Source of the DNA: JBCCFC01 sp965213595
Lineage (GTDB): Bacteria; Chloroflexota; Anaerolineae; Caldilineales; Caldilineaceae
DNA: 64,000 nt
Assembly: GCA_965213595.1 (NCBI GenBank)
Contig: CBDBZO010000002.1
Location: forward strand, 310,001-374,000
Direction: 5' to 3'
In this document: piece after piece, positions 25,648-33,952 of the stretch
Layout of the letters: each line of letters begins with the position of its first letter
Numbering within the stretch: the first letter of the stretch is position 1
Notes under the pieces: generated by a model
Database searches by the model: none
Seen by the model: the letters and a program-made list of their open reading frames with translations, nothing else
Told to the model about the DNA's origin: nothing
Made by a program: the position numbers and the translations under genes

Positions 25648-26994
25648 TCACGCCTTACACACATTCACCTGCGCCCGCACCCCACCGCTCGGCCGCACCG
25701 TGACCTGCCGGATCGGCACAATCTCCTGCCCCGGCACGAGCGACAGCTCGATTTGCTGCGCCTTCATCGCCTGAACAAGGGTCGCCAGCACGGCCTGCAT
25801 TTCAAGCATGGCGAAGCCGTTGCCGATGCAGGTGCGCGGGCCGGCGCTAAAGGGCAGGTAGGCGTGGCGCGGCGGCTGGGGCGTGCCCGGCGCGAAACGC
25901 TCGGGGCGAAAGCATTCCGGCTCCGGGTAGAATTCGGCCTGTCGATGCAGCGCCTCCATGCTGATCAACAGCGTGTCGCCGCGTCCAAAGGTCGCGCCGT
26001 GGATGGTAAACGGTTCGGTCGGCGTGCGCGCTACGCCGGGCACGGGTGGATGGAGCCGCAGCGCTTCCTTCACCACCGCCTCCCCATACGGCATCCGCTG
26101 CAGCGACTCAAACGTAACGGGCACATCACCAAGCACGCGCTCGACTTCGGCACGCAGATTTTCCAATGTTTGCGGGTGCGTCAGCAGCAGATACCACGTC
26201 CACGTCATGGCGACCGCGGTAGTTTCGTGGCCGGCGAAGAAGAGCGTCAAGCATTCGTCGAGGATTTCACGCTCGCTCATGGGTTCGCCCTCCTCGTCGC
26301 GCGCCTGCAGCAGCAGCGCCAGCAGATCGCTGCCCGGCTCGCCGCCATTTTCCACGTGGACGCGCCGCTTGTGAATAACGTCGAGCAGAAGCGTGTGGAT
26401 TTCGTCCAGCGCGCGCCGCTGCCGTCGTCGGCCCGGTGTCGGTACCCACGTCGGCAGCGGCACGGCCTGACCGAGCTGCACCTGGGCTTCCTCTGTGATA
26501 ATGCCCATCAGCACGCCGATGCGATCCGTCAACGCCTGAACGTCCTCCCCGAACATCGTCTGGTTGATGATGCGTAGCGCCAGCCCCATAAACTCGTGCA
26601 GAAGCTGCACGGTGTCGCCGGTCTGCCAGCCGTCGACCGTGGCCCGTGCGTAGTCCACAAACGTTTGCGTAAACTCGTGGATCACCGTCGCGTGAAAGAC
26701 GGGCTGCACAAGGCTGCGCTGCCGCCGCCACGCCGCGCCCTCGGCCAGGAGGACGCCCTCGCCCATCATGGGCGCGAAGATGCGTCGCGTGAACGGATCG
26801 CGCCGCAGCTTGTCCGTCTGCTTGACCAGGAGTTCGCGGATCACGTTCGGCTCGCAGATCAAGTGGATATCAAAGTGGAGCATCTTTACGTGCGCCACTG
26901 GGCCGAGCCGTTCGATCAGGTCGAGCGTTGTCGCCAGTTGGTCGCGGCGAAAATCCTGCATTTCGCGCCACGAAAGTCGGTGGGGGTTGTTCAT
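25648..26994 (-). CDS. Cytochrome P450
   Basis: A 448-residue soluble P450 monooxygenase. The I-helix oxygen motif is LTLFFAGHETTAVAMTWTW, the ExxR is EALRLHPP, the meander has FRPERFAPGT, and the heme loop is FSAGPRTCIGNGFAMLE with Cys ligand. The length and the ETTA motif fit the CYP102/CYP110-like group of bacterial P450s that oxidise fatty acids or terpenoids. I start at the ATG at 26994 rather than 27036, because the extra 14 residues run into a palindromic repeat. It is divergent from a TetR gene, which may control it. No ferredoxin partner is nearby. Confidence 0.9.
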   Translation of the reverse strand: MNNPHRLSWREMQDFRRDQLATTLDLIERLGPVAHVKMLHFDIHLICEPNVIRELLVKQTDKLRRDPFTRRIFAPMMGEGVLLAEGAAWRRQRSLVQPVFHATVIHEFTQTFVDYARATVDGWQTGDTVQLLHEFMGLALRIINQTMFGEDVQALTDRIGVLMGIITEEAQVQLGQAVPLPTWVPTPGRRRQRRALDEIHTLLLDVIHKRRVHVENGGEPGSDLLALLLQARDEEGEPMSEREILDECLTLFFAGHETTAVAMTWTWYLLLTHPQTLENLRAEVERVLGDVPVTFESLQRMPYGEAVVKEALRLHPPVPGVARTPTEPFTIHGATFGRGDTLLISMEALHRQAEFYPEPECFRPERFAPGTPQPPRHAYLPFSAGPRTCIGNGFAMLEMQAVLATLVQAMKAQQIELSLVPGQEIVPIRQVTVRPSGGVRAQVNVCKA

Positions 26995-27011
26995 GGTTGG
27001 ACTCCGTTGAG

Positions 27012-27060
27012 GTTGTAGTTGCGTACGGGCACGCATGGCCTGCCCGTACGCAACTACAAC
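27012..27060. repeat. 20-bp-stem palindrome between P450 and TetR genes
   Basis: GTTGTAGTTGCGTACGGGCA at 27012-27031 is exactly complementary to 27041-27060 around a 9-nt centre (CGCATGGCC). The core CGTACGGGCA is shared with the 46-bp palindrome at 55663. It lies in the divergent promoter region, so an operator role is possible, but its repeat nature argues for a mobile repeat. Confidence 0.9.
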
Positions 27061-27168
27061 AGGTGTCGCAAAAGTTTTATTGTGTTGTCAAACAAGATAT
27101 ACTTGCCTACATCCCTCGTCAACCCACAAAATGAGCGCAACGTTGCTTTTGCAACAGACTCTACCAAA

Positions 27169-27771
27169 ATGTCGCAAACGCCCGACCTGCGCGTGCGCCG
27201 CACGCAAAAGATGCTGCGTCAAGCCTTCATCGACCTGCTGCTCGAAAGTAGCTTCGAGGCCATTACCGTGCAGAAATTGGCCGAGCGCGCCATGATCAAC
27301 CGCGCCACCTTCTACCGCCACTACACCGACAAGTTTGACCTGGCGGAGCAGGTATTCCTGGCGCTGATCGAGGAGCACATGAACGGGCTGCGCGAAGCGG
27401 AGATGCAGCAGGGAGACAGCGACCCGTTTGTCCTCGGACGCCTAATTTTTGAGCACATTGCTCAATACGCCGACCTCTATCTCAAAATGTTGTCGGGCAT
27501 CCCGCGCTTCCGCGAGCTGGTGCGCGACACGGGCGAGCAGCAGATGCGGGGAATGCTGCAGCAACACGGGCTGGACGAAGCGCAGGTATCGCTGCCGCTG
27601 CCCCTGATTTTGCGCTATCTGATGACGGCGCAGATGGGCGTGATCGAGTGGTGGCTGGAGCAAGGGCAGCCCGTGCCGCCGGCGCAGATGGCGCAATATC
27701 TGCTGCAGCTTCACTGGTACGGCGGCTTCGCGCCGCTCCACATGCCGCCGACCACAAGCGACCTGCCATGA
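27169..27771 (+). CDS. TetR/AcrR-family transcriptional regulator
   Basis: A 200-residue one-component repressor. The N-terminal DNA-binding domain reads RRTQKMLRQAFIDLLLESSFEAITVQKLAERAMINRATFYRHYTDKFDL (residues about 9-57), the classic TetR helix-turn-helix with ATFYRHY. The ligand-binding helices fill the rest and end in WYGGFAPLHMPP. The ATG at 27169 is used because the DNA-binding domain starts just after it. It is divergent from the P450 and overlaps the start of the CtlX-like gene (ATGA), so it is translationally coupled to it. Either could be its target. Confidence 0.88.
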   Translation: MSQTPDLRVRRTQKMLRQAFIDLLLESSFEAITVQKLAERAMINRATFYRHYTDKFDLAEQVFLALIEEHMNGLREAEMQQGDSDPFVLGRLIFEHIAQYADLYLKMLSGIPRFRELVRDTGEQQMRGMLQQHGLDEAQVSLPLPLILRYLMTAQMGVIEWWLEQGQPVPPAQMAQYLLQLHWYGGFAPLHMPPTTSDLP

Positions 27772-28697
27772 ACTACCAAACTATCCAAGCGCCCACCGCT
27801 GGCGTGATGATTCGCCCCCACCATTTTCTGCCCAACCCCGAAACGGCGGTCGACAACGCCTTTCAGGCCATTCCCCTGCACTTGGCGTCCGACGAGGTGG
27901 CGGCCCGGGCGCGCGCCGAGTTTGACCAAGCGGTAGCGCAGCTAATCGACGCAGGCGTTCAAATTCACGTCTTCGACGATTTTGGCCAATACGAAACGCC
28001 CGATTCGGTCTTCCCCAACAACTGGTTTTCAACCCACCCCGGCGGGCGCGTGGCCATCTACCCGATGTACTCGCCCAATCGACGCCAGGAGCGGCGCGAC
28101 GACGTAATCAACATGCTCAAGAGCGTCTACCGCGTGCAGGAGGTCATCGACTATTCAGGCCTCGAATACGACAATCTTTTCCTCGAAGGAACGGGCGCGA
28201 TGGTCTTTGACCACCTGGAGCGGCTGGCCTACGTCAGCCAGTCCAACCGCGCCAACCCGATTATTCTGGAGCGCTTTTGCGCCATGTTTGGCTACGAACC
28301 AATGGCCTTTCCCACGGGGGATCTGGCGGGCCGCCCGATCTACCACACCAACGTGATGATGAGCATCGCCACCAACTACGCACTGATCTGCTTGGACGCC
28401 ATTACGGATGCGGTGCGTCGGCACGAGATCGCCGTGCGCCTGTGCAACAGCGGGCGCGCGCTGATCGACCTCAGCTGCAAGCAAATCAGCGAGTTTGCCG
28501 GCAACGCGCTGGAGATGACGGGCAAAGACCATCGAATTTTGGCCCTTTCCGCGCGCGCCGCCGCCGCCCTAACGCGTGAACAAGCTGCGATCATCGAGCA
28601 GAGCGCCAAGCTGCTGCCGCTCGACATTCCCACCATCGAGCTGGCGGGCGGCTCCGTTCGCTGCATGATTGCAGGCATTCACCTGACGGCACGGTAA
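27768..28697 (+). CDS. CtlX-like amidinotransferase/deiminase-fold hydrolase
   Basis: A 309-residue protein of the pentein fold, closest in appearance to the citrulline-utilization hydrolase CtlX and other arginine-deiminase relatives. The family start VMIRPHHFLPNPETAVDNAFQ is visible, followed by FPNNWFSTHPGGRVAIYPM, the acidic LEGTGAMVFDH, the catalytic His in RPIYHTNVMMSI and the nucleophile Cys in GGSVRCMIAGIHL near the C-terminus. It would hydrolyse a guanidino or ureido compound. Its ATG overlaps the TetR stop codon. The next gene is a TPP-dependent decarboxylase, so amino-acid breakdown is a reasonable theme. Confidence 0.85.
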   Translation: MNYQTIQAPTAGVMIRPHHFLPNPETAVDNAFQAIPLHLASDEVAARARAEFDQAVAQLIDAGVQIHVFDDFGQYETPDSVFPNNWFSTHPGGRVAIYPMYSPNRRQERRDDVINMLKSVYRVQEVIDYSGLEYDNLFLEGTGAMVFDHLERLAYVSQSNRANPIILERFCAMFGYEPMAFPTGDLAGRPIYHTNVMMSIATNYALICLDAITDAVRRHEIAVRLCNSGRALIDLSCKQISEFAGNALEMTGKDHRILALSARAAAALTREQAAIIEQSAKLLPLDIPTIELAGGSVRCMIAGIHLTAR

Positions 28698-28708
28698 GCC
28701 ACGTAACG

Positions 28709-28747
28709 CGAAGCGCTGCTTCACGCCTCGCCGAGCGCTGCTCGGCG
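28709..28747. repeat. Paired hairpins after the CtlX-like gene
   Basis: GCGAAGC-GCT-GCTTCAC (28709-28725) is followed by the perfect GCCGAGC-GCT-GCTCGGC (28731-28747). This is the only two-hairpin copy seen; the string CCTCGCCGAGCAGTAGC at about 41330 is a remnant of the same pair. Confidence 0.8.
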
Positions 28748-28763
28748 CTATAGGAAACCCAAC

Positions 28764-30392
28764 ATGAACGTCGCACAATCCCTGCTCCACGCGCTGCACG
28801 ACCACGGGGCGCGCGAAATTTTTGGCATTCCGGGCGACTTCGCCCTCTCATTCTTCAAAGTGATCGAGGAATCGAAGATCCTGCCGCTCTACACGCTGAG
28901 CCACGAGCCGGGCGTCGGCTTTGCGGCGGATGCGGCGGCGCGCTTTCGCGGCCAGCCCAGCGTCGCCGCGGTGACGTATGGGGCGGGTGCGCTCAACATG
29001 GTCAACGCCGTGGCGGCGGCCTATGCCGAGAAGTCGCCCGTCGTCGTCGTGAGCGGCGGGCCGGGGGCGGGCGAGAGCCGCGCCGGGTTGCTGCTGCACC
29101 ACCAGGCCAAGACGCTTGATTCGCAGCTGGAAATCTACCGCGAAGTCACCTGCGCGCAGGTCAAGCTGGACGATCCGGCACGCGCGCCCGAACGGATTGC
29201 CCAGGCGCTGCACGCCTGCCGCACCCGCTCGCAGCCCGTCTACATCGAGCTCCCGCGCGACCAAGTCTTTGCCCCCTGCGAGCCGGTCGAGCCGCTGCCG
29301 ATGGAGGTGGTGGATGAGGACGCGCTGGACGCCTGCGTTGCGGAAATTTTGGAGGTGCTCGCCGGGGCCGAATCGCCCGTGCTGATGGTGGGGGTGGAGG
29401 TGCGGCGCTACGGGCTGGAGGACAAAGTGGCCGCGCTGGCGCGTCGGCTGGGGCTGCCGGTGGTGACGCCCTTTATGGGGCGCGGGCTGCTGGTCGAGAG
29501 CGACGCGCCGCTGGTGGGCACGTACATGGGCGTGGCGGGCGACGCGGCCATCACGCGGCTCGTCGAGGAATCGGACGCGCTGCTGCTGCTCGGCGTCATC
29601 CTCTCCGACACCAACTTTGGCGTCTCTACCCAGCAGATCGACATGCGCCGCGCGATCCTCGCCCTCGACGGCGAAGTCCGCCTCCGCCACCACGTCTACC
29701 CCCACATGCCGCTCAACGCCCTGGTCGACGGCCTGCTCCACCAAACGCCCCCACCCGTTCACGCACCACGCATCACGCATCACCCCTCCTCCTACCCCCG
29801 CCACCTCCCCGCCGACGACCACCCCATCACCCCCACCGACATCGCCACCGCCGTCAACGACATGATGGCCGCCCACGGCCTGCTGCCGATTGCCTCCGAC
29901 ATGGGCGACTGCCTCTTCACGGCGCTCGACATGGAGCAGACGGCGCTCGTTGCCCCCGGCTACTACGCCACAATGGGCTACGGCGTCCCCGCTGGGCTGG
30001 GCCTGCAGGCCGCCACCGGCCAGCGCCCGCTGATCCTCGTCGGCGACGGGGCCTTTCAGATGACGGGCTGGGAATTGGGCAACTGCCGCCGCTACGGTTG
30101 GGACCCCATCGTGCTGCTCTTTAACAACGCCAGCTGGGAGATGCTGCGCGCCTTCCAGCCCGAATCCGACTTCAACGACCTCGACGACTGGCGCTTTGCC
30201 GACTTGGCCCAGGGCCTCGGCGGCGACGGCGTGCGCGTCTCCACGCGGGCGGCGCTGGCGCAGGCGCTCGAACGGGCGGTGTCGACGCGGGGGCGCTTTC
30301 AGCTCGTCGAAATCATGATGGCGCGGGGGGTGCTGTCGGAGACGCTGTCGCGCTTTGCGGCGGGGATCAAACGGCTGCAGGGTAGTGCGTAG
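28764..30392 (+). CDS. Thiamine-diphosphate-dependent 2-oxoacid decarboxylase (indole/phenylpyruvate type)
   Basis: A 542-residue ThDP enzyme. The N-terminal pyrimidine-binding part shows HGAREIFGIPGDFALSFF and the catalytic Glu in LSHEPGVGFAADAAAR. The C-terminal pyrophosphate-binding motif is GDGAFQMTGWELGNCRRYGWDPIVLLFNN (GDG to NN). The HEPGVGFAADA and GDFAL forms fit the phenylpyruvate/indolepyruvate decarboxylase branch, which makes arylacetaldehydes. A Pro/His-rich stretch (TPPPVHAPRITHHPSSYPRH, nucleotides about 29745-29810) between the middle and C-terminal domains is coded by spacer-type repeat DNA. Confidence 0.85.
   Translation: MNVAQSLLHALHDHGAREIFGIPGDFALSFFKVIEESKILPLYTLSHEPGVGFAADAAARFRGQPSVAAVTYGAGALNMVNAVAAAYAEKSPVVVVSGGPGAGESRAGLLLHHQAKTLDSQLEIYREVTCAQVKLDDPARAPERIAQALHACRTRSQPVYIELPRDQVFAPCEPVEPLPMEVVDEDALDACVAEILEVLAGAESPVLMVGVEVRRYGLEDKVAALARRLGLPVVTPFMGRGLLVESDAPLVGTYMGVAGDAAITRLVEESDALLLLGVILSDTNFGVSTQQIDMRRAILALDGEVRLRHHVYPHMPLNALVDGLLHQTPPPVHAPRITHHPSSYPRHLPADDHPITPTDIATAVNDMMAAHGLLPIASDMGDCLFTALDMEQTALVAPGYYATMGYGVPAGLGLQAATGQRPLILVGDGAFQMTGWELGNCRRYGWDPIVLLFNNASWEMLRAFQPESDFNDLDDWRFADLAQGLGGDGVRVSTRAALAQALERAVSTRGRFQLVEIMMARGVLSETLSRFAAGIKRLQGSA
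29757..29790. repeat. Intragenic copy of the GTTCACGCACCACGCA repeat
   Basis: GTTCACGCACCACGCATCAC is read in frame in the decarboxylase gene. The intergenic stem arm at 30761-30779 begins with the same 16 bases, and a variant lies ahead of proS at about 19042. Confidence 0.8.
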
Positions 30393-30571
30393 CTTCTGTT
30401 GACATTTGGGAAGTGGCCCTCACCCCCGGCCCCTCTCCCACGGTGGCAGAGGGGAGAAGTTGGCTCCCTTCTCCCAGGGTCCCTGAGCTTGTCGAAGGAG
30501 GAGAAGGGCTGGGGATGAGGGCGCGCTCGACTTACCTTTCAAGCCCTCTCAGCCAAATGTCAACAGAACCT
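30391..30571. mobile_element. MITE-like repeat A, copy 1
   Basis: 181 bp with terminal inverted repeats AGCTTCTGTTGACATTTGG and CCAAATGTCAACAGAACCT (18 of 19 match). The interior has C-run/G-run arms and GGGCTGGGGATGAGGGCGCG, shared with copies at 38855 and 42680. It has no coding capacity. Confidence 0.85.
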
Positions 30572-30692
30572 AGTGTCGCGTCAAGCGTGATTTGATGACG
30601 TTGACACGACCATCTTTTCTCGTTGGCCCGGTCGCATCTAAGGATGCTCCCTGCCCGAGATGGTCATCATTTTAGCCTTGACAAGACACTAG
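30570..30692. repeat. CTAGTGTC-ended inverted repeat
   Basis: CTAGTGTCgcGTCAAG and CTTGACaaGACACTAG bound a 123-bp piece that abuts MITE A copy 1. No second copy was noticed in the window. Confidence 0.75.
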
Positions 30693-30779
30693 TGCGTGGT
30701 GCGTGAACTGGTATTTGACCACCGCAGCAACTCGACCACCAGGCGGTCGTGCCAGTACCGGTTCACGCACCACGCACTA
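30690..30779. repeat. TAGTGCGTGGTGCGTGAAC inverted repeat
   Basis: A perfect 19-bp stem (30690-30708 with 30761-30779) abuts the previous element. Its right arm reappears in frame at 29757 in the gene just upstream. Confidence 0.85.
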
Positions 30780-30918
30780 TTCTCAAATCCTCACCTGTAC
30801 CACCCAATGTAACACCACTGGTACACCTCTGGCCCTCGATCTGTACCCCCGCTTGTGAGACGCTGTGGTCAACGCAGAAGCACCGGGCTTCTCACAGCTA
30901 CCATAAAGGGGTACATTT

Positions 30919-32598
30919 ATGTTTTCACCAACTCGCCACAAATTACGCTTCGTTTTAGTCAACCTGCTGCTGATTGGCGCGCTGGCGCTGGCGGCCTGCT
31001 CACCCGCCATGCCCGGCTCCATGGGCGACGCGGCGAGCTCCGCCGGGGCCGCGGACAGCAGCGCCGAGGCCTCTGCGGCTGAAAGCAGCAGCTACAACCC
31101 ACAGCCCGCCTACGACGCGCCGCCGTCCTCGACTGGCGGCTCGGCCACTGGGGGGTCAACAGCGGTCAACGATGAACCGTACGACTCAACCTTCTACCAA
31201 AACTACGGCGTCAATCCCTTTATCGATACCGAGGACGATCACCTCTCGACCTTCGCCGTGGACGTGGACACCGGCTCCTACACCGTCATGCGCCGCTACC
31301 TGGGCGACGGCCACCTGCCCGACCCCGATTCGGTGCGCGTCGAGGAGTATGTCAACTACTTCAATTACGCCTACGAGCCGCCCCAGGATTCCACCTTTGC
31401 GATTCACATGGAGGGCGCGCCCTCGCCCTTTGGCGGCGAGCGCTACCAGCTGCTGCGCATTGGCCTGCAGGGCGAAGTCATCGACGACGCGGAGCGGCTG
31501 CCCGCTTCGCTGGTCTTTGTGATCGACGTGTCGGGGTCGATGGATCAGGAGAATCGGCTGGGCGCGGTCAAGCAGTCGCTGCGCATGTTGGTGGACGAGC
31601 TGCGCGGCGATGACGAAGTCGCCATCGTGGTCTATGGCAGCCGCGCCTACACGATTCTGGAGCCGACGAGCATCAAGTATCGCGACACAATTCTGCAGGC
31701 CATAGAGCGCCTCCAGCCCGACGGCTCGACCAACGCCGAGGAGGGGCTGCGGCTGGGTTATGAGATGGCCGAGCGCATGGTCGCCGCCTCGCAGCAGGTG
31801 GGCGAGACGGGGCGCATCGTGCGGCTGGTGCTCTGCTCGGACGGCGTCGCCAACGTGGGCAACACCGGGCCGGATTCGATTTTGGCGCAGGTGCAGGAGT
31901 ACGTCGACCAGGGCATTACGCTCTCGACCGTGGGCTTTGGCATGGGCAACTACAACGACGTGCTGATGGAGCAACTCGCCAACGACGGCGACGGCCAGTA
32001 TGCCTACGTCGACTCGCAGGACGCGGCGCACCGCTTCTTCGTGGAAAATCTGACGGGGATGCTGCAGGTGATTGCCAAGGATGCCAAGGTGCAGGTGGAG
32101 TTTAACGAGGAGGTCGTCAGCCGCTATCGGCTGATCGGCTACGAGAATCGCGACGTGGCCGATGACGACTTCCGCGACGACGAGGTCGACGCGGGCGAGG
32201 TCGGCGCGGGCCACAGCGTGACGGCGCTCTACGAAATCAAGCTGCACCCAGGAATTGAACCAGGGGCCGAAGCGGCGGGCGCGGGCAACATTGCGACCGT
32301 GTACATCCGCTACAATCAGCTGGAGACGGGCGAAATCGTTGAAGTCAACCAGACTTTCACCGTCGCCGACCTCGACGCGAGCTTTGACGCAGCGTCGCCC
32401 GACTTCCGCCTGGCCGCCGCCGTCGCCGAATACGCCGAGCTTCTGCGTGATAGCTACTGGGCGCGCGAAGGCAGTTTGGCCGAGGTGAGCGCGCTGGCGG
32501 ACAACGTTGCCGAGCAGTATTTCGGCGCGGATCGGGGTGCGTATGAGGATGCGCAGGAGTTTGCGGAGCTGGTGGAGCGGGCGGCGTCGCTGCAGTAA
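30919..32598 (+). CDS. VWA-domain lipoprotein (YfbK-like)
   Basis: A 559-residue exported protein. The signal LRFVLVNLLLIGALALAACS carries a lipobox (ALAAC, Cys about residue 28), followed by a disordered Ser/Ala/Gly linker. YfbK-type segments follow: NPFIDTEDDHLSTFAVDVDTGSYTVMRRYL and RVEEYVNYFNY. The von Willebrand A domain then begins with the intact metal site DVSGSMDQENRL (about residue 200), with later TNAEEGL and SDGVANVG. The C-terminus (DFRLAAAVAEYAELLRDS) matches the DUF3520-like tail. It is likely anchored outside the membrane and binds protein partners. No operon partner is evident. Confidence 0.88.
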   Translation: MFSPTRHKLRFVLVNLLLIGALALAACSPAMPGSMGDAASSAGAADSSAEASAAESSSYNPQPAYDAPPSSTGGSATGGSTAVNDEPYDSTFYQNYGVNPFIDTEDDHLSTFAVDVDTGSYTVMRRYLGDGHLPDPDSVRVEEYVNYFNYAYEPPQDSTFAIHMEGAPSPFGGERYQLLRIGLQGEVIDDAERLPASLVFVIDVSGSMDQENRLGAVKQSLRMLVDELRGDDEVAIVVYGSRAYTILEPTSIKYRDTILQAIERLQPDGSTNAEEGLRLGYEMAERMVAASQQVGETGRIVRLVLCSDGVANVGNTGPDSILAQVQEYVDQGITLSTVGFGMGNYNDVLMEQLANDGDGQYAYVDSQDAAHRFFVENLTGMLQVIAKDAKVQVEFNEEVVSRYRLIGYENRDVADDDFRDDEVDAGEVGAGHSVTALYEIKLHPGIEPGAEAAGAGNIATVYIRYNQLETGEIVEVNQTFTVADLDASFDAASPDFRLAAAVAEYAELLRDSYWAREGSLAEVSALADNVAEQYFGADRGAYEDAQEFAELVERAASLQ

Positions 32599-32617
32599 GG
32601 CGAAGCGCCGCTTCGCC
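32599..32617. repeat. GGCGAAGC-GCC-GCTTCGCC hairpin after the VWA gene
   Basis: A perfect 8-bp stem starts directly after the stop codon. It is a member of the GCGAAGC-NNN-GCTTCGC family. Confidence 0.85.
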
Positions 32618-32646
32618 CTTCGGCTGGCTCGTGCTTACACAACGAA

Positions 32647-32684
32647 AACGCCCCGCTTGTTGATTGACAGGCGGGGCGTTTCTG
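32647..32684 (+). terminator. Intrinsic terminator after the VWA gene
   Basis: AACGCCCCGC (32647-32656) pairs with GCGGGGCGTT (32671-32680), followed by a short T-containing run. Confidence 0.75.
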
Positions 32685-32755
32685 TTGCGTAAGGGTAACG
32701 ATTCAGCTGTCAGCGGATTCGGGGAGCGGATTGAACGGATTCGCTCGCCTTCATT

Positions 32756-33787
32756 AGACATTATATCGATTAAATGGACAAGAAATAGAAGGGCGGGTAA
32801 ACTGAAGGCATTCCAGAAAAAAGAGGAGATGCCCAATGAGCCACTACCAAAAGTATGCTGAAAAGCCAATTGACTTTCTGGCCTTGACCGGCTACACACG
32901 CGAAGAGTTCGACGCCTTGCTTCCCCACTTTGCGGACTGTTTTTATGAGCGGATGCGCACCCATCAGCTGGACGGCAAGCCTAGGGGGAAGCGGCGCTAT
33001 GTTGACTACCAGAATAGTCCGTTAGCCACGGTAGAAGAGAAACTGTTCTTCATTTTGAACTACCTGAAGAGCAACAATCTGCAAACGGTGCAGGGGTCAC
33101 TCTTCAACCTTAGCCAACCCAAAGCCAACCAGTGGATTCACACCTTGCACCCCGTCCTGAATCAGGCGCTTGCCCAAGCGGAGGCGTTGCCTGCCCGCGA
33201 GATGGACGCGGTCTCCTTTGCCGAAGAGGAGACGCTGTACTTCCATGACGGAACGGAGCGCCCGATTCCCCGCCCCAGCGACCCGGACAAGCAGCGCTTT
33301 TTCTACAGCGGCAAAAAAAACGGCACGCCGTAAAGAACAATGTCGTCATCGACTCGCAAGGGCAAGTGCTGTTTGTCTCCGACACGGTCGAGGGCAAGCG
33401 GCACGACAAACGGCTGGCGGAGGAAATAGACTACACGCTGCCACAGGGGAGTCGACTGGCTCAGGATACCGGCTTTCAGGGCTTCAGCTTGGAGCAGGTG
33501 ACGATTTTGCAGCCCAAAAAGAAGCCGCGCAACCAAGAGCTGTCTGAGTTTGACAAGCACAAGAACAGCTGGCTTTCCTCGTTGCGCACCCGGATTGAAC
33601 ATGCCATTGGCGGTGTCAAACGCTATCGGATTGTGAAAGACAAAATTCGCAACTGGAAGCCGGGCTTTCGCGACGCGGTCTTTGAAACCTGTTGTGGCCT
33701 GCATAATTTTCGACTCAATTTCCGCCCTTGGTCCTATGGCCCCCTTCAGCTTCATCTCTTTATCGAATTCTAATCGATATAATGTCT
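32756..33787 (+). mobile_element. IS5-family insertion sequence (complete)
   Basis: 1032 bp, bounded by perfect 17-bp inverted repeats (AGACATTATATCGATTA at 32756-32772 and its complement at 33771-33787) and a likely 3-bp target duplication ATT at 32753-32755 and 33788-33790. One transposase is encoded in two frames joined at a slippery site. Both ends and the frame shift signal are intact, so the element looks recent and perhaps active. Subgroup placement (IS427- or IS1031-like) rests on the two-frame layout and the size. Confidence 0.92.
32836..33773 (+). CDS. IS5-family DDE transposase made by -1 frameshifting
   Basis: The first frame (32836-33333, 165 residues) carries an N-terminal HTH (ATVEEKLFFILNYLKSNNLQ, QPKANQWI) and the first catalytic Asp in FHDGTERPIPRP. 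It ends FFYSGKKNGTP then stop. At 33315-33321 the heptamer A AAA AAC lies in the correct phase for -1 slippage. The -1 frame then reads RHAVKNNVVIDSQGQVLFVSD and holds the second Asp (LAQDTGFQG) and the Glu (RIEHAIGGVKRYRIVKDKIRNW), ending at 33773. The joined product would be about 311 residues, the usual size for this group. A simple homopolymer error is the alternative, but the phase of the heptamer and the known habit of related elements favour programmed shifting. Confidence 0.88.
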
Positions 33788-33933
33788 ATTAATTCCGCAA
33801 CGACTATAGCAATTTGGTGGGTCATCAAACGGAAGGATAACCTCACTGTCCGTTCAATCCGCTCTTATCAATCCGTTGACAGCTTATTTCGTCAATCCGC
33901 TGAATCATTACGTGTAGGGGTGGATTATCAGGC

Positions 33934-33952
33934 CGCGAAGCAGCGCTTCGCG
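33934..33952. repeat. CGCGAAGC-AGC-GCTTCGCG hairpin
   Basis: A perfect 8-bp stem directly beyond the stop of the Yip1-like gene on the minus strand; same family as those at 13166, 32599 and 41311. Confidence 0.85.

Larger units (their letters stand above)
32705..33884. mobile_element. MITE-like repeat B, copy 1, split by the insertion sequence
   Basis: AGCTGTCAGCGGATT at 32705 and AATCCGTTGACAGCT at 33870 are the ends of repeat B. Removing the 1032-bp IS and one 3-bp target copy leaves 145 bp, close to the 140 bp of the intact copy at 57905-58044. The IS therefore jumped into a pre-existing repeat. Confidence 0.85.
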
